Source: DASRTE01 sp035316885 (lineage in GTDB: Bacteria > Actinomycetota > Actinomycetes > Jiangellales > Jiangellaceae). From it: a stretch of DNA of 32,081 bases. The position numbers and the translations under genes are program-made. Under the pieces are notes generated by a model. That model was given only the letters and a program-made list of their open reading frames with translations, had not been told where the DNA came from and did not search any database. The stretch spans positions 1 to 32,081 of the forward strand of contig DATHII010000167.1 in assembly GCA_035316885.1 (NCBI GenBank), read 5' to 3'. Shown one piece after another: positions 22,726 through 30,087 of this stretch. Position 1 is the first letter of the stretch. The number at the start of each line of letters is the position of its first letter.

Positions 22726-23622
22726 ATGACCCACCGCGATCCCATCTCTGGCGTATCGGTGCTCAGCACCGGCACGGTGCAGATCCGACCCGAGCACGTC
22801 GGTCCCACCAAGAAGAACACCTACCTGTGGCTGGCGACGTCCCGCTGCTGGACCGAGCCGAGACCCATCAACACGTACGTCATCGAACATCGGGACGGGC
22901 TGGTGCTCTTCGACACCGGCCAGGACCGAGCATCGGTCACTGACCCCGCCTACTTCCCCGGCGGACTCACCGGTGTCATCTACGACCGTCTGGCGCACTT
23001 CGACATCGGCCCGGACCAGACCCTGACAAGGCAGTTGGCCACGCTTGGCCACCAGGTCGCCGACGTCCATACCGCCGTCCTCTCGCACCTTCACCAGGAC
23101 CACATCGGTGGCCTGCCCGAACTCGGCCACGCCGCGATCGTGGTCAGCGCCCGAGAGTGGTCGTCCATGCAACGGCCGCTGGCCGCTCCACGCGGCTTCC
23201 TGCGCGGGCACATCGACCTGGCCGGGCTGCGCTGGAACCGGATACACCCCGAACCACTGGGTGACACAGATCTCGCGCCGTTCACCGCTGGGAACGACCT
23301 GTTCGGCGACGGCAGCCTCGTCCTGCTTCCCACCCCGGGACACACACCCGGGTCGACGTCCCTGCTGGTCCGTCGACCCGATCGCGCGCCCCTGTTGATG
23401 GTTGGGGACCTGACCTACGACGGGAACCTGCTCGCCGCCGGACATGTGCCCGGCGCCGGCAACAAGGGGCAGATGCGAAACGCTGTCGCCAGCGTCAACA
23501 CCCTGCGGCATCACTTCCCAAACCTGACCGTGCTGGCGGCGCACGACCCGGCCGCGGCCGACCGGCTCGCCGCGTCCGACCGGCATGCCGCATCGTTAGC
23601 CGACGACCTGATTCGGCCATGA
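22726..23622 (+). CDS. MBL-fold metallo-hydrolase (lactonase-like)
   Basis: 298 residues with a complete dinuclear zinc site: HLHQDH (H121, H123, D125, H126), H206 in PTPGHTPGSTS, D228 in VGDLTYD and H273 in AAHDP. The TYVIEH...LFDTGQD strand pair and N-terminal extension resemble N-acyl-homoserine lactonase and related lactonases, so quorum-signal or other lactone hydrolysis is possible, but substrate cannot be assigned. ATG 22726 follows AGAAGG. The stop overlaps the MarR ATG by 4 nt. Expression is probably derepressed by a ligand of that MarR, perhaps the substrate itself. Confidence 0.88.
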   Translation: MTHRDPISGVSVLSTGTVQIRPEHVGPTKKNTYLWLATSRCWTEPRPINTYVIEHRDGLVLFDTGQDRASVTDPAYFPGGLTGVIYDRLAHFDIGPDQTLTRQLATLGHQVADVHTAVLSHLHQDHIGGLPELGHAAIVVSAREWSSMQRPLAAPRGFLRGHIDLAGLRWNRIHPEPLGDTDLAPFTAGNDLFGDGSLVLLPTPGHTPGSTSLLVRRPDRAPLLMVGDLTYDGNLLAAGHVPGAGNKGQMRNAVASVNTLRHHFPNLTVLAAHDPAAADRLAASDRHAASLADDLIRP

Positions 23623-24110
23623 GGGTCGCAGAGGAGCTGCGCTACCTCATCCTGGCGATCCAGCGGGAGGGCAACCGGCTGCTGGCCGCGGAGCTACGGC
23701 CGCTCGGCGTGACCCCCTCCCAAGCGGAGGTACTGCGCGTGCTCAGCGACTACGGCCCGCTCACCCTCACCGCGCTCGGCGAGCTTCTGGTCTGCGAGAC
23801 CGGCCACAGCCCGAGCCGGTTGGTTGAACGGCTCGTCGCAGAGGCCCTGGTCCAGAGAGACGTCGATCCGGATGACCGGCGGTACATCACGCTGCGCCTC
23901 ACCACCGACGGCGTACGCCTCAGCCGCCGCGTCGCCGAGGTCGAGGAGCGCCTCTACGTGACGATCGACGGACTCGTGGCAGACCAACATGTCGACGAGA
24001 CCCTGAGCACGCTGCGCTCGGTGGCGGGCGCCTTCCCGGCAGGCCACGCGGTGGCACGCCGCCGCGATCGCGGCGCCGGCACCGCGCAACAGACGAGGAC
24101 GACACGATGA
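23619..24110 (+). CDS. MarR family transcriptional regulator
   Basis: 163 residues. The winged helix is clear: LGVTPSQAEVLRVLSDYGPLTLTALGELLVCETGHSPSRLVERLVAEALVQRDVDPDDRRYITLRLTTDG, with the DDRR wing. N- and C-terminal helices form the dimer interface, and a basic Arg/Thr tail follows. It overlaps the metallo-hydrolase upstream (ATGA) and an SRPBCC remnant downstream (ATGA), so all three were one operon. The 8-bp inverted repeat at 22668 is its likely operator. The effector is unknown. Confidence 0.92.
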   Translation: MRVAEELRYLILAIQREGNRLLAAELRPLGVTPSQAEVLRVLSDYGPLTLTALGELLVCETGHSPSRLVERLVAEALVQRDVDPDDRRYITLRLTTDGVRLSRRVAEVEERLYVTIDGLVADQHVDETLSTLRSVAGAFPAGHAVARRRDRGAGTAQQTRTTR

Positions 24111-24380
24111 GCACCCAGCATGCAACCCTGGCAATTCCCGCGGCACCAACCGACGTGCGCCGCCTACTCTTGGACCCACTCGCGCTGGCGCCGGCACGCT
24201 CGCTCACCACCAGTTCGAGCACACCGGCCCGATGGCATCGGCTCAAGGTCGCGCGTACCGAGGAGTAGCTGCGCTTCGACTGCAGCGCCTCGCACAGCAA
24301 GTCCAGGCCGAATCGCGCAACACTGCTGGGTGCCCGCAGGCTCGCTGAGCGGTTCCTGCGTGAGGCGCCGCTACTCGCGG
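24107..24380 (+). pseudogene. Internally deleted SRPBCC-type gene
   Basis: The ATG at 24107 overlaps the MarR stop and encodes an SRPBCC-like start (HATLAIPAAPTDVRRLLLDPLAL), but this frame ends at 24268 after 53 codons. The next frame recovers a typical SRPBCC C-terminus: HQFEHTGPMA, then RAYRGVAALRLQRLAQQVQAES. A further shift gives LLGARRLAERFLREA. Roughly 80 residues of the central fold are missing between the two parts. I read this as one deletion plus at least one later frameshift. The intact gene would have bound or modified a hydrophobic ligand, probably in the same process as the metallo-hydrolase. Confidence 0.6.
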
Positions 24381-24742
24381 GCAGGCAGCTGCTGCACGGC
24401 CCAGCCGTTGCCGTCCGGGTCGCTGAAGAAGACGAACGAGCCCCAGGGGAACTCCTGGACCTCACTGACCTCCACGCCCCGCTCCACGAGCTCCGCACGC
24501 GCGGTGTGGATATTTGAAACCACCAGTTGCAGGCTCTTGAGCGAGCCCGGCGGCGCATCGACGATCCCGGTCCCGAGCGCGATCGAGCAAGCTGACCCCG
24601 GAGGCGTGAGCTGAACGAAGCGAACCTCATCGCTGACGGTGTGGTCGTGGTCGGCGTTGAAGCCTGCCTTCTCGGTGTAGAAAGTCTTCGCCCGGTCCAC
24701 GTCGGAGACGGGAACTCCCACCAGTTCGAGCTTCCAATCCAT
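24371..24742 (-). CDS. VOC family protein
   Basis: 123 residues from ATG 24742 with GGAAGG 5 nt upstream. It starts MDWKLELVGVPVSDVDRAKTFYTEKAGF, followed by VSDEVRFVQLTPPGSACSIALGTGI, then LQLVVSNIHTARAELVERGVEVSEVQEF and FVFFSDPDGNGWAVQQLPAR. This is a common actinobacterial glyoxalase-superfamily type (PhnB/YaeR-like). Its 3' end overlaps the decayed SRPBCC gene. It is divergent from the LigD-polymerase gene across a 346-bp gap that contains repeats. Confidence 0.88.
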   Translation of the reverse strand: MDWKLELVGVPVSDVDRAKTFYTEKAGFNADHDHTVSDEVRFVQLTPPGSACSIALGTGIVDAPPGSLKSLQLVVSNIHTARAELVERGVEVSEVQEFPWGSFVFFSDPDGNGWAVQQLPARE

Positions 24743-24921
24743 GCGCACCTTCCGTTCGTTTGGTCGCTGGGCTTGCCGGCCCACGGCGGGCCGTCGCCTG
24801 AACGACGCTATACGCAACTGCGGACACCCGATTTCCCGCACTTGCCGCCGGGTGGGCCATCGCCGGCCCTGGGCGTGGTCCGCGTTGACACGCGACATTG
24901 CCGCGTGCAGTGGTCCCGATC

Positions 24922-24993
24922 TACGTGGCATGCTGAGCGGTTCCACAAACTGCTACAACTCGGGCACTGAACAACCGTTCAGCGTGCCACGTA
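24922..24993 (+). repeat. Long inverted repeat, 21-bp stem and 30-nt loop
   Basis: The arm TACGTGGCATGCTGAGCGGTT (here 24922-24942, last base included) pairs with 24973-24993. There are no gaps, and only two non-Watson-Crick pairs, T-G and G-T, which are G:U wobbles when transcribed from the plus strand. On the opposite strand they would be A:C mismatches. This asymmetry suggests a plus-strand RNA structure upstream of the LigD-like gene, or a small-element terminus. There is no U-tract. Confidence 0.6.
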
Positions 24994-25025
24994 CAGCCAC
25001 CGAGCGTGCCATGCGACAGCCGCCG
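24981..25025 (+). repeat. Imperfect 22/23-bp tandem repeat
   Basis: AGCGTGCCACGTACAGCCAC (from 24981) is followed directly by AGCGTGCCATGCGACAGCCG (from 25003), the same unit with a few substitutions and one indel. The first copy includes most of the right arm of the 24922-24993 hairpin, so the two features share one evolutionary unit. Confidence 0.5.
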
Positions 25026-25088
25026 AACATTTCGGTGATATCGGCAGCCACGTGCTCCGGTCGATCCTGATCTCGTGGATGGCTCGCC

Positions 25089-26333
25089 ATGGCGACCTAT
25101 CGTGATCGCATGCCGAAGTCGCAGATCCTGGGGATCAACGGGCGTGAGGTGACGATCACCAACCCGGACAAGGTTGTCTTTGCCTCCGGCGGCCACACAA
25201 AGCTGGATCTCGTGCGCTTCTACCTGGCCGTCGCGGACGGGGTCCTCCGCGGCGTCACCGGCCGGCCGATGGTCCTCAAACGCTTCGTCAAGGGGATCGA
25301 GGAGGAGGCCTTCTTCCAGAAGCGCGCGCCGTCGCGCCGGCCGGACTGGATCGAGGTCGCCGAGCTGCACTACGCCTCGGGCCGATCGGCCGACGAGGTC
25401 GTCGTTCGGGATGCCGCCCAGTTGGCCTGGGTGGTGAACCTGGGCTGCATCGACCTGAACCCGCATCCGGTTCAGGCGGAGGATCTCAATCATCCCGACG
25501 AGCTGCGGATCGACCTCGACCCGGTGCCGGGTGTCGAATGGAGGCAGATCGTCGACGTCGCTCTCGTGGCACGCGGGGTGCTCGAGGACCACGGCCTGAC
25601 CGGCTGGCCCAAGACCTCGGGTTCACGCGGCTTCCACATCTACACGCGAATCGACCCTCTCTGGTCGTTCCGCGACGTACGGATGGCGGCCGAAACTGTC
25701 GCGCGCGAGGTCGAGAACCGCGCCCCCGACCTTGCCACCAGCAAGTGGTGGAAGGAGGAGCGGCAAGGCGTCTTCGTCGACTTCAACCAGAACGCGAAGG
25801 ACCGTACGGTTGCGTCGGCCTACTCGGTGCGACCGACACCCGATGCCCGGGTCTCTACCCCGCTCACCTGGGCAGAGGTGCCGGACTGCCGCCCAGGTGA
25901 GTACACGCTCGGATCCGTCCTCGACCGTTACGCCGCGATCGGAGATCCCTGGGCGGAAATCGACGGATCGTCGGGGTCATTGGAGGGGTTGCTCGATCTC
26001 GCCCAACGGCTGGGGCCGGCGGAGAAGCCGCCCAAGGGGACCGGACGCCGCCAACCCACGATGCCGCTGATCGAGATCGCCCGGGCCAGGACCAAGGACG
26101 AGGCGCTGGAGGGGCTGCAGCGGTGGCAGGCCAGGCATCCTTCTGTCGTGCGCCATCTTCAGGCAGCCGACACTCTGGTGGACGGGATGCGAGGCCGAAG
26201 CTCGCTCTGGTATCGGATCCGCGTCAACCTCCAGCATGTGCCAGACGCGGAGCGCCCGCCGCAGGAGGCCCTCGAGGTGGACTACAACCCCTGGGCGAAC
26301 ACACCGTCGGCGGGCGGCGACGGAACGTCGTGA
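25089..26333 (+). CDS. Stand-alone LigD-type NHEJ DNA polymerase/primase domain protein
   Basis: 414 residues (ATG 25089; ATG 25110 is an alternative and matches family N-termini better). The archaeo-eukaryotic primase fold is complete, with the catalytic pair D142/D144 in LRIDLDPVPG, the nucleotide motif SGSRGFHIY (177-185), and the third aspartate D231 in GVFVDFNQNAKDRTVASAYSVR. LigD polymerase domains fill gaps and prefer ribonucleotides during non-homologous end joining with Ku. Residues about 300-414 form the C-terminal extension common in separate actinobacterial PolDom proteins. Ligase, nuclease and Ku domains are absent from this protein and from the window, so it must work with partners encoded elsewhere. 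Confidence 0.92.
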   Translation: MATYRDRMPKSQILGINGREVTITNPDKVVFASGGHTKLDLVRFYLAVADGVLRGVTGRPMVLKRFVKGIEEEAFFQKRAPSRRPDWIEVAELHYASGRSADEVVVRDAAQLAWVVNLGCIDLNPHPVQAEDLNHPDELRIDLDPVPGVEWRQIVDVALVARGVLEDHGLTGWPKTSGSRGFHIYTRIDPLWSFRDVRMAAETVAREVENRAPDLATSKWWKEERQGVFVDFNQNAKDRTVASAYSVRPTPDARVSTPLTWAEVPDCRPGEYTLGSVLDRYAAIGDPWAEIDGSSGSLEGLLDLAQRLGPAEKPPKGTGRRQPTMPLIEIARARTKDEALEGLQRWQARHPSVVRHLQAADTLVDGMRGRSSLWYRIRVNLQHVPDAERPPQEALEVDYNPWANTPSAGGDGTS

Positions 26334-26367
26334 ACGCCTGACACGTCGAGGAACAGAATCTTCCGCA

Positions 26368-27606
26368 ATGTCTCGTAACGTTCCGGTCATGACGAACACG
26401 CAGCAGATCCGCCCGTTCCGGATCGACGTCCCGCAGTCCGACCTCGACGACCTGCACGACCGGCTGGCCAATACCCGGTGGGCCGAGGACCTACCCGGCG
26501 TCGGCTGGAGCCGTGGCGTACCCACCGGCTACCTCAGAGAGCTGGCCGGTTACTGGCGCACCGGGTTCGACTGGCGCGCCCAGGAGGCAAGGCTCAACGA
26601 GTTCCCTCAGTTCACCACCGAGATCGACGGACAGAACATCCATTTCCTGCATGTCCGCTCGCCCGAGGCCGACGCGCTGCCGCTGATCCTCACCCACGGC
26701 TGGCCGGGCTCCGTCGCGGAGTTCCTCGAGATCATCGGCCCGCTCACCGATCCACGTGCTCACGGTGGCGATCCCGCCGACGCGTTCCACGTCGTCGCGC
26801 CCTCCCTGCCCGGCTTCGGCTTCTCCAGTCCAGTGCGCGAGACGGGGTGGGGAGACCTGTTCCGTGTCGCCGCGGCATGGGCCGAGTTGATGAGCCGGTT
26901 GGGGTACGAGCGCTTCGCGGCGCAGGGCGGCGACGTGGGCGCCGGAGTGACCGGAATGCTGGCGATGCTCGCGCCGGACCGGGTGGTGGGTGCGCACACC
27001 AACGGCCCCGGCCCGTACCCGTTCGGTCCGCCGCTCGAGGTCGACGGCCTGTCCGACGCCGACACCGTGCGGGCCGAGCGGTTCAACGAGTTTCAGCGGG
27101 ACGGGCTCGGCTACCTGCAGCTCCAGTCCACCCGCCCGCAGACGCTGGCCCACTCGCTCACCGACTCGCCGGTCGGCCAACTGGCCTGGATCGTGGAGAA
27201 GTTCAAGGAGTGGACCGACCCCGCAGCTGAGCTACCGGAGGACGCCGTAGACCGCGACCGGCTGCTGACGAACGTCAGCATCTACTGGTTCACCGCGACC
27301 GGTGGGTCGTCGGCACACATCACCTACGAAGGCATGCAGGCCTTCCGCGCATTCGTCGAGGAGCACGGCGGGGGCAGTACTACCGAGGACGGTGACAGCG
27401 CCGAGTCCGGTCCGACAACACAGCTCGGCGTACCGACGGGAGTCGCGGTCTTCGCCGCGGACAACAGCATCCGCAGCGTGATCGACCCAGCGGAGAGCCT
27501 CGTCCACTGGTCGGAGTTCGACCGTGGTGGCCACTTCGCTGCTATGGAGACGCCGGATCTTCTCGTCGATGACATCAGGGCGTTCTTCGCACAACAACGG
27601 CGCTGA
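26368..27606 (+). CDS. Epoxide hydrolase (EHN plus alpha/beta hydrolase)
   Basis: 412 residues from ATG 26368 (ATG 26389 also possible). The N-terminal EHN domain reads IRPFRIDVPQSDLDDLHDRLANTRW...GVPTGYLRELAGYWRTGFDWR. The hydrolase core has the oxyanion motif LTHGWPGSVAEF, VVAPSLPGFGFSSP, nucleophile Asp in AAQGGDVGAGV, lid tyrosines in FNEFQRDGLGYLQLQ and SIYWFTATGG, and the catalytic His in FDRGGHFAAMETPDLL. Together these define microsomal-type epoxide hydrolases, which open epoxides to diols. The substrate is unknown. A low-complexity acidic stretch near residue 340 (GGGSTTEDGDSAESG) is an unusual insert in the cap or surface. The gene follows the LigD-like gene by 34 bp, but has no functional link that I can see. 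Confidence 0.92.
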   Translation: MSRNVPVMTNTQQIRPFRIDVPQSDLDDLHDRLANTRWAEDLPGVGWSRGVPTGYLRELAGYWRTGFDWRAQEARLNEFPQFTTEIDGQNIHFLHVRSPEADALPLILTHGWPGSVAEFLEIIGPLTDPRAHGGDPADAFHVVAPSLPGFGFSSPVRETGWGDLFRVAAAWAELMSRLGYERFAAQGGDVGAGVTGMLAMLAPDRVVGAHTNGPGPYPFGPPLEVDGLSDADTVRAERFNEFQRDGLGYLQLQSTRPQTLAHSLTDSPVGQLAWIVEKFKEWTDPAAELPEDAVDRDRLLTNVSIYWFTATGGSSAHITYEGMQAFRAFVEEHGGGSTTEDGDSAESGPTTQLGVPTGVAVFAADNSIRSVIDPAESLVHWSEFDRGGHFAAMETPDLLVDDIRAFFAQQRR

Positions 27607-27691
27607 GTCCATCGGCGCGGCGGGAGTGCGCCGGCCGAGCAGGTGCACTCCGCCGATGGTGCTGTGCCACCATCGTCCGGTGGTCGACGCC

Positions 27692-28153
27692 ATGAGGTTC
27701 ACCGCCACCGTGACGGCTGACCGGAGGCGACGCGTGCTCGTCCCCGTCCCCTTCGACCCCGACCACGTATGGGGGCGGAAGCCGGATCACCACGTGGCGG
27801 GCACGGTGAACGGCATGGGGGTACGGGCGGTCATCGAGCCCCTGGGCGACGGCCACGGCATATTGCTCGGTGCTGCGTGGCGCCGCCACTGCGGGATCGC
27901 TCCCGGCGACGACGTGGCCGTCGTCCTGGCACCGGAGGGGCCACAGCGCGCCGACCTGGCTCCGGATGTCGCTGCGGCCCTCGACGCCGAGCCCTCGGCT
28001 GCCGCCTTCTTCGACTCGCTCGCGCAGTTCTACCGCAGGGCGTATCTCACCTGGATCGACGCGACCAAGCGCAGCCCCGAGACCAGGGCCGCGCGCATCG
28101 CGGAGATGGTGGTCCTGCTGAAGGCAGGTACGAAGGAACGCCCGCGCGCGTGA
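27692..28153 (+). CDS. YdeI/OmpD-associated, DUF1905 protein
   Basis: 153 residues from ATG 27692. The N-terminal half is a DUF1905 barrel (MRFTATVTADRRRRVLVPVPFDP...VAGTVNGMGVRAVIEPLGDGHGILLGAAWRRHCGIAPGDDVAVVLAPEGPQ). The C-terminal part is the YdeI/OmpD-associated helical segment (LDAEPSAAAFFDSLAQFYRRAYLTWIDATKRSPETRAARIAEMVVLLKAG). Family members are annotated as bacteriocin-protection-like but their biochemistry is poorly defined. No Shine-Dalgarno is obvious. In-frame GTG codons lie a few residues upstream. Confidence 0.88.
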   Translation: MRFTATVTADRRRRVLVPVPFDPDHVWGRKPDHHVAGTVNGMGVRAVIEPLGDGHGILLGAAWRRHCGIAPGDDVAVVLAPEGPQRADLAPDVAAALDAEPSAAAFFDSLAQFYRRAYLTWIDATKRSPETRAARIAEMVVLLKAGTKERPRA

Positions 28154-28199
28154 AGCGGCGCGGTTCGCGCGTACGCTTGAAGGCGGTGGGAGGTGGCCC

Positions 28200-28448
28200 G
28201 TGATCCCGACCATGATCGTATTCGGGCTGATCTTCGGCCGCTGGTGGCGGCTCACTTTGATCGTCGCGGCGTTGGGATGGCCACTGCTGCTGGTCACGAC
28301 CGATGTCATGAACGTCGAGGTCGGACTGGTGGGAGCGGCGGTACTCGCAGTGCTCAACACAGGCGTTGGTGTGATCGTCCACCAAGCCGCCTTACGGGTG
28401 GTCCGAAGGTTGGGACGCCAGTCAGCCCGACCCGCCATACGGCCATGA
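28200..28448 (+). CDS. Small membrane protein, 82 residues
   Basis: GTG 28200 follows GTGGGAGGTGG. Two or three hydrophobic segments are visible (PTMIVFGLIFGRWWRLTLIVAALGWPLLLV, then VEVGLVGAAVLAVLNTGVGVIVHQAAL), ending in a basic tail (RVVRRLGRQSARP). I recognise no family. Its stop overlaps the ATG of the zinc-finger gene (ATGA), so the two proteins are made together. Confidence 0.7.
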   Translation: MIPTMIVFGLIFGRWWRLTLIVAALGWPLLLVTTDVMNVEVGLVGAAVLAVLNTGVGVIVHQAALRVVRRLGRQSARPAIRP

Positions 28449-28741
28449 CAGACGACATCTGCACCCACCTCGACCAGGTCGACACGACGGCACGGCCCTC
28501 GGCCGAGGGGTGCGAGGACTGCCTCCGCGAGGGACAACATTGGGTACACCTGCGCATGTGCCGGGTCTGTGGCCATGTCGGCTGTTGCGACTCCTCGCCC
28601 GCGAGGCACGCGACTGCGCACAACGCGGGCACCGGCCACCCCGTGGTGTCGTCCTTCGAACCGGGCGAGGACTGGTGGTGGTGCTACCGCGACAAGGTGT
28701 CGTTCACCGTGGACGATCTGCCGGACTTCTCGCACCCATGA
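28445..28741 (+). CDS. UBP-type zinc finger protein
   Basis: 98 residues that are almost entirely a UBP-type (ZnF-UBP) zinc finger. Ligands are in ICTHLDQV, GCEDCLREGQHWVHLRMCRVCGHVGCCDSS, and HATAHNAGTGHPVV, followed by EPGEDWWWCYRDKVSF. In eukaryotes this fold binds the free C-terminal Gly-Gly of ubiquitin. Actinobacteria have many stand-alone copies whose ligand is unknown. It could be Pup or another C-terminal tail, but that is speculation. It overlaps the preceding small membrane protein by 4 nt. Confidence 0.92.
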   Translation: MTDDICTHLDQVDTTARPSAEGCEDCLREGQHWVHLRMCRVCGHVGCCDSSPARHATAHNAGTGHPVVSSFEPGEDWWWCYRDKVSFTVDDLPDFSHP

Positions 28742-28750
28742 CCAGGCGGT

Positions 28751-29350
28751 TCAGCGTGCCCGGCTCCGCCTGAACAGGTACATCGACGCGACGAACGACA
28801 GCACCGCGATTGCGCCGAACCAGGCGACGGCCGTCCAGACGTTGTCGCCGACGGGAGTTCCCATGAGGAACCCGCGGATGGTCTCGATCATCGGCGTCAC
28901 GGGCTGGTTGTCCGCGAAGCCGCGCAGGACAGCGGGCATCGTTTCGGGCGGGACGAAGGCGCTGCTGACGTAGGGCAGGAAGAGGACGAAGAAGGTGAAC
29001 GCGCTGGCCGCCTCGACGCTCCTCGCCACGAGTCCGATGACGACCGACACCCAGGACAGCGCCAGCACGAACAGCAGCACCATCGCCAGCGCGCCCAGGT
29101 AGCCCAGGGCGCTCGCCTCGGGACGGAAGCCGGCGAGGAAGGCAACCCCGATGACGACCAGGGTCGAGAACACGTTCCTTGCCATGCTCGCCACGACATG
29201 GCCGGTCAGCACCGCGGTGCTGGTTATCGGAAGCGAACGGAACCGGTCGACGACCCCGGAGTGCATGTCGGCGCTCACGCTCACCGCCGTCGTCGAGGCG
29301 CCGTAACCGGCGCAGAGCAGGATGATCCCCGGCACCACGTAGTGGACGTA
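28751..29350 (-). pseudogene. ABC-2 drug exporter permease, 5'-truncated
   Basis: The preserved part, about 198 residues, reads EYVHYVVPGIILLCAGYGASTTAVSVSADMHSGVVDRFRSLPI, then several membrane segments (VVIGVAFLAGF, LGALAMVLLFVLALSWVSVVIGLV, AFTFFVLFLPYVSSAFVPP) and the end WFGAIAVLSFVASMYLFRR. This is the DrrB/DUF-type ABC-2 permease family. About 50 N-terminal residues, including the first membrane helix, are lost at about 29350, where the reading frame runs into the antisense of a TetR gene. The family's ATPase gene, normally just upstream, is also missing. No start codon or ribosome site fits, so I treat it as dead. Confidence 0.8.
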
Positions 29351-29989
29351 CTCGCGGCGAGGTTCGGATTCACGCCGATGTCGCTGTACCGCTACGTGGA
29401 GAGCAAGGACGATCTGCTGTCCCTGATGGCCGACGCCGTGGTGAGCGAGCCGACCTCGACCGGACCCGAAGGGCAGGAGTGGCGCCCGGCGCTCGAGTGG
29501 TGGACATGGGAACAGATCAGGGTTCTGCGTCAGCACTCCTGGATCTTGCAGATCCCCCTAACCGGTCCGCCGCTGACACCGGGACAAGTAGCGTGGATCG
29601 AGCTGGGCTTGCGGATCATGTCGGTCACGAGCCTGACCGAGTCGGAAAAGGTGGCAGTCGTCGGCCTGCTCGCGTCGTACGCGCTCACCGAGGCACGGCT
29701 CGCCGTCGACCTGATCTCGGCGACGGGTCCTGAAGACGTGGAGGCAGCGCCGCCGCCCTCCTACGGCGACCTGCTCCGCCGGCTCATCGACCCGGCGCGC
29801 TTCCCCGCCGTGCACGCCTCGGTCGTTGCGGGAGCCTGGGACGAACCGTCGGAGTACTCCGACGACGACGCCAAGTTCGGCCTGCACCGGGTGCTCGACG
29901 GCATCGGGATGCTCGTCGACCGGCGCGCCCGCGAGACGGCCGACGATGACGGTGGCCAAGGGAATGCCGCATCGGATTCGGTGCGGTGA
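29351..29989 (+). pseudogene. TetR family regulator, 5'-truncated
   Basis: Sequence from LAARFGFTPMSLYRYVESKDDLLSLMADAVV onward is the second half of a TetR helix-turn-helix, followed by a complete ligand-binding domain (WTWEQIRVLRQHSWILQIPLTGPPLTPGQVAWIELGLRIM..., ending near FGLHRVLDGIGMLVDRRA). The first roughly 30-35 residues, including the first helices of the DNA-binding domain, are gone. The preserved part begins exactly where the divergent permease breaks off. It cannot bind DNA as a normal TetR. In intact loci such a regulator represses the divergent exporter operon. Confidence 0.8.
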
Positions 29990-30087
29990 CGTGTTCGTAA
30001 CAAACCATCTTGCCCCCCGGATATGAATCGGACCGATGGGCGGCCGAGACTACTGTCGATTCCCCGACGTCGAGGAGGGGAATCCCG

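Larger units (their letters stand above)
24743..25088. other. Intergenic region without a gene; contains repeats
   Basis: I see no coding region here that matches the bias of the neighbours. The left 180 bp is featureless apart from the VOC ribosome site. The right half contains a 21-bp hairpin (24922-24993) and an overlapping imperfect tandem repeat (24981-25025), described separately. Both flanking genes are transcribed away from it. Confidence 0.6.

Noticed and set aside
22279..23586. A 435-codon minus-strand open frame
   Set aside because: All but its last 99 codons are antisense to the metallo-hydrolase, which has an intact zinc site. Only the C-terminal part with its own AAGGAG-ATG is kept.
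27575..28735. A 386-codon minus-strand open frame
   Set aside because: Antisense to the YdeI-like, small membrane and zinc-finger genes, which have ribosome sites, overlaps and family motifs.
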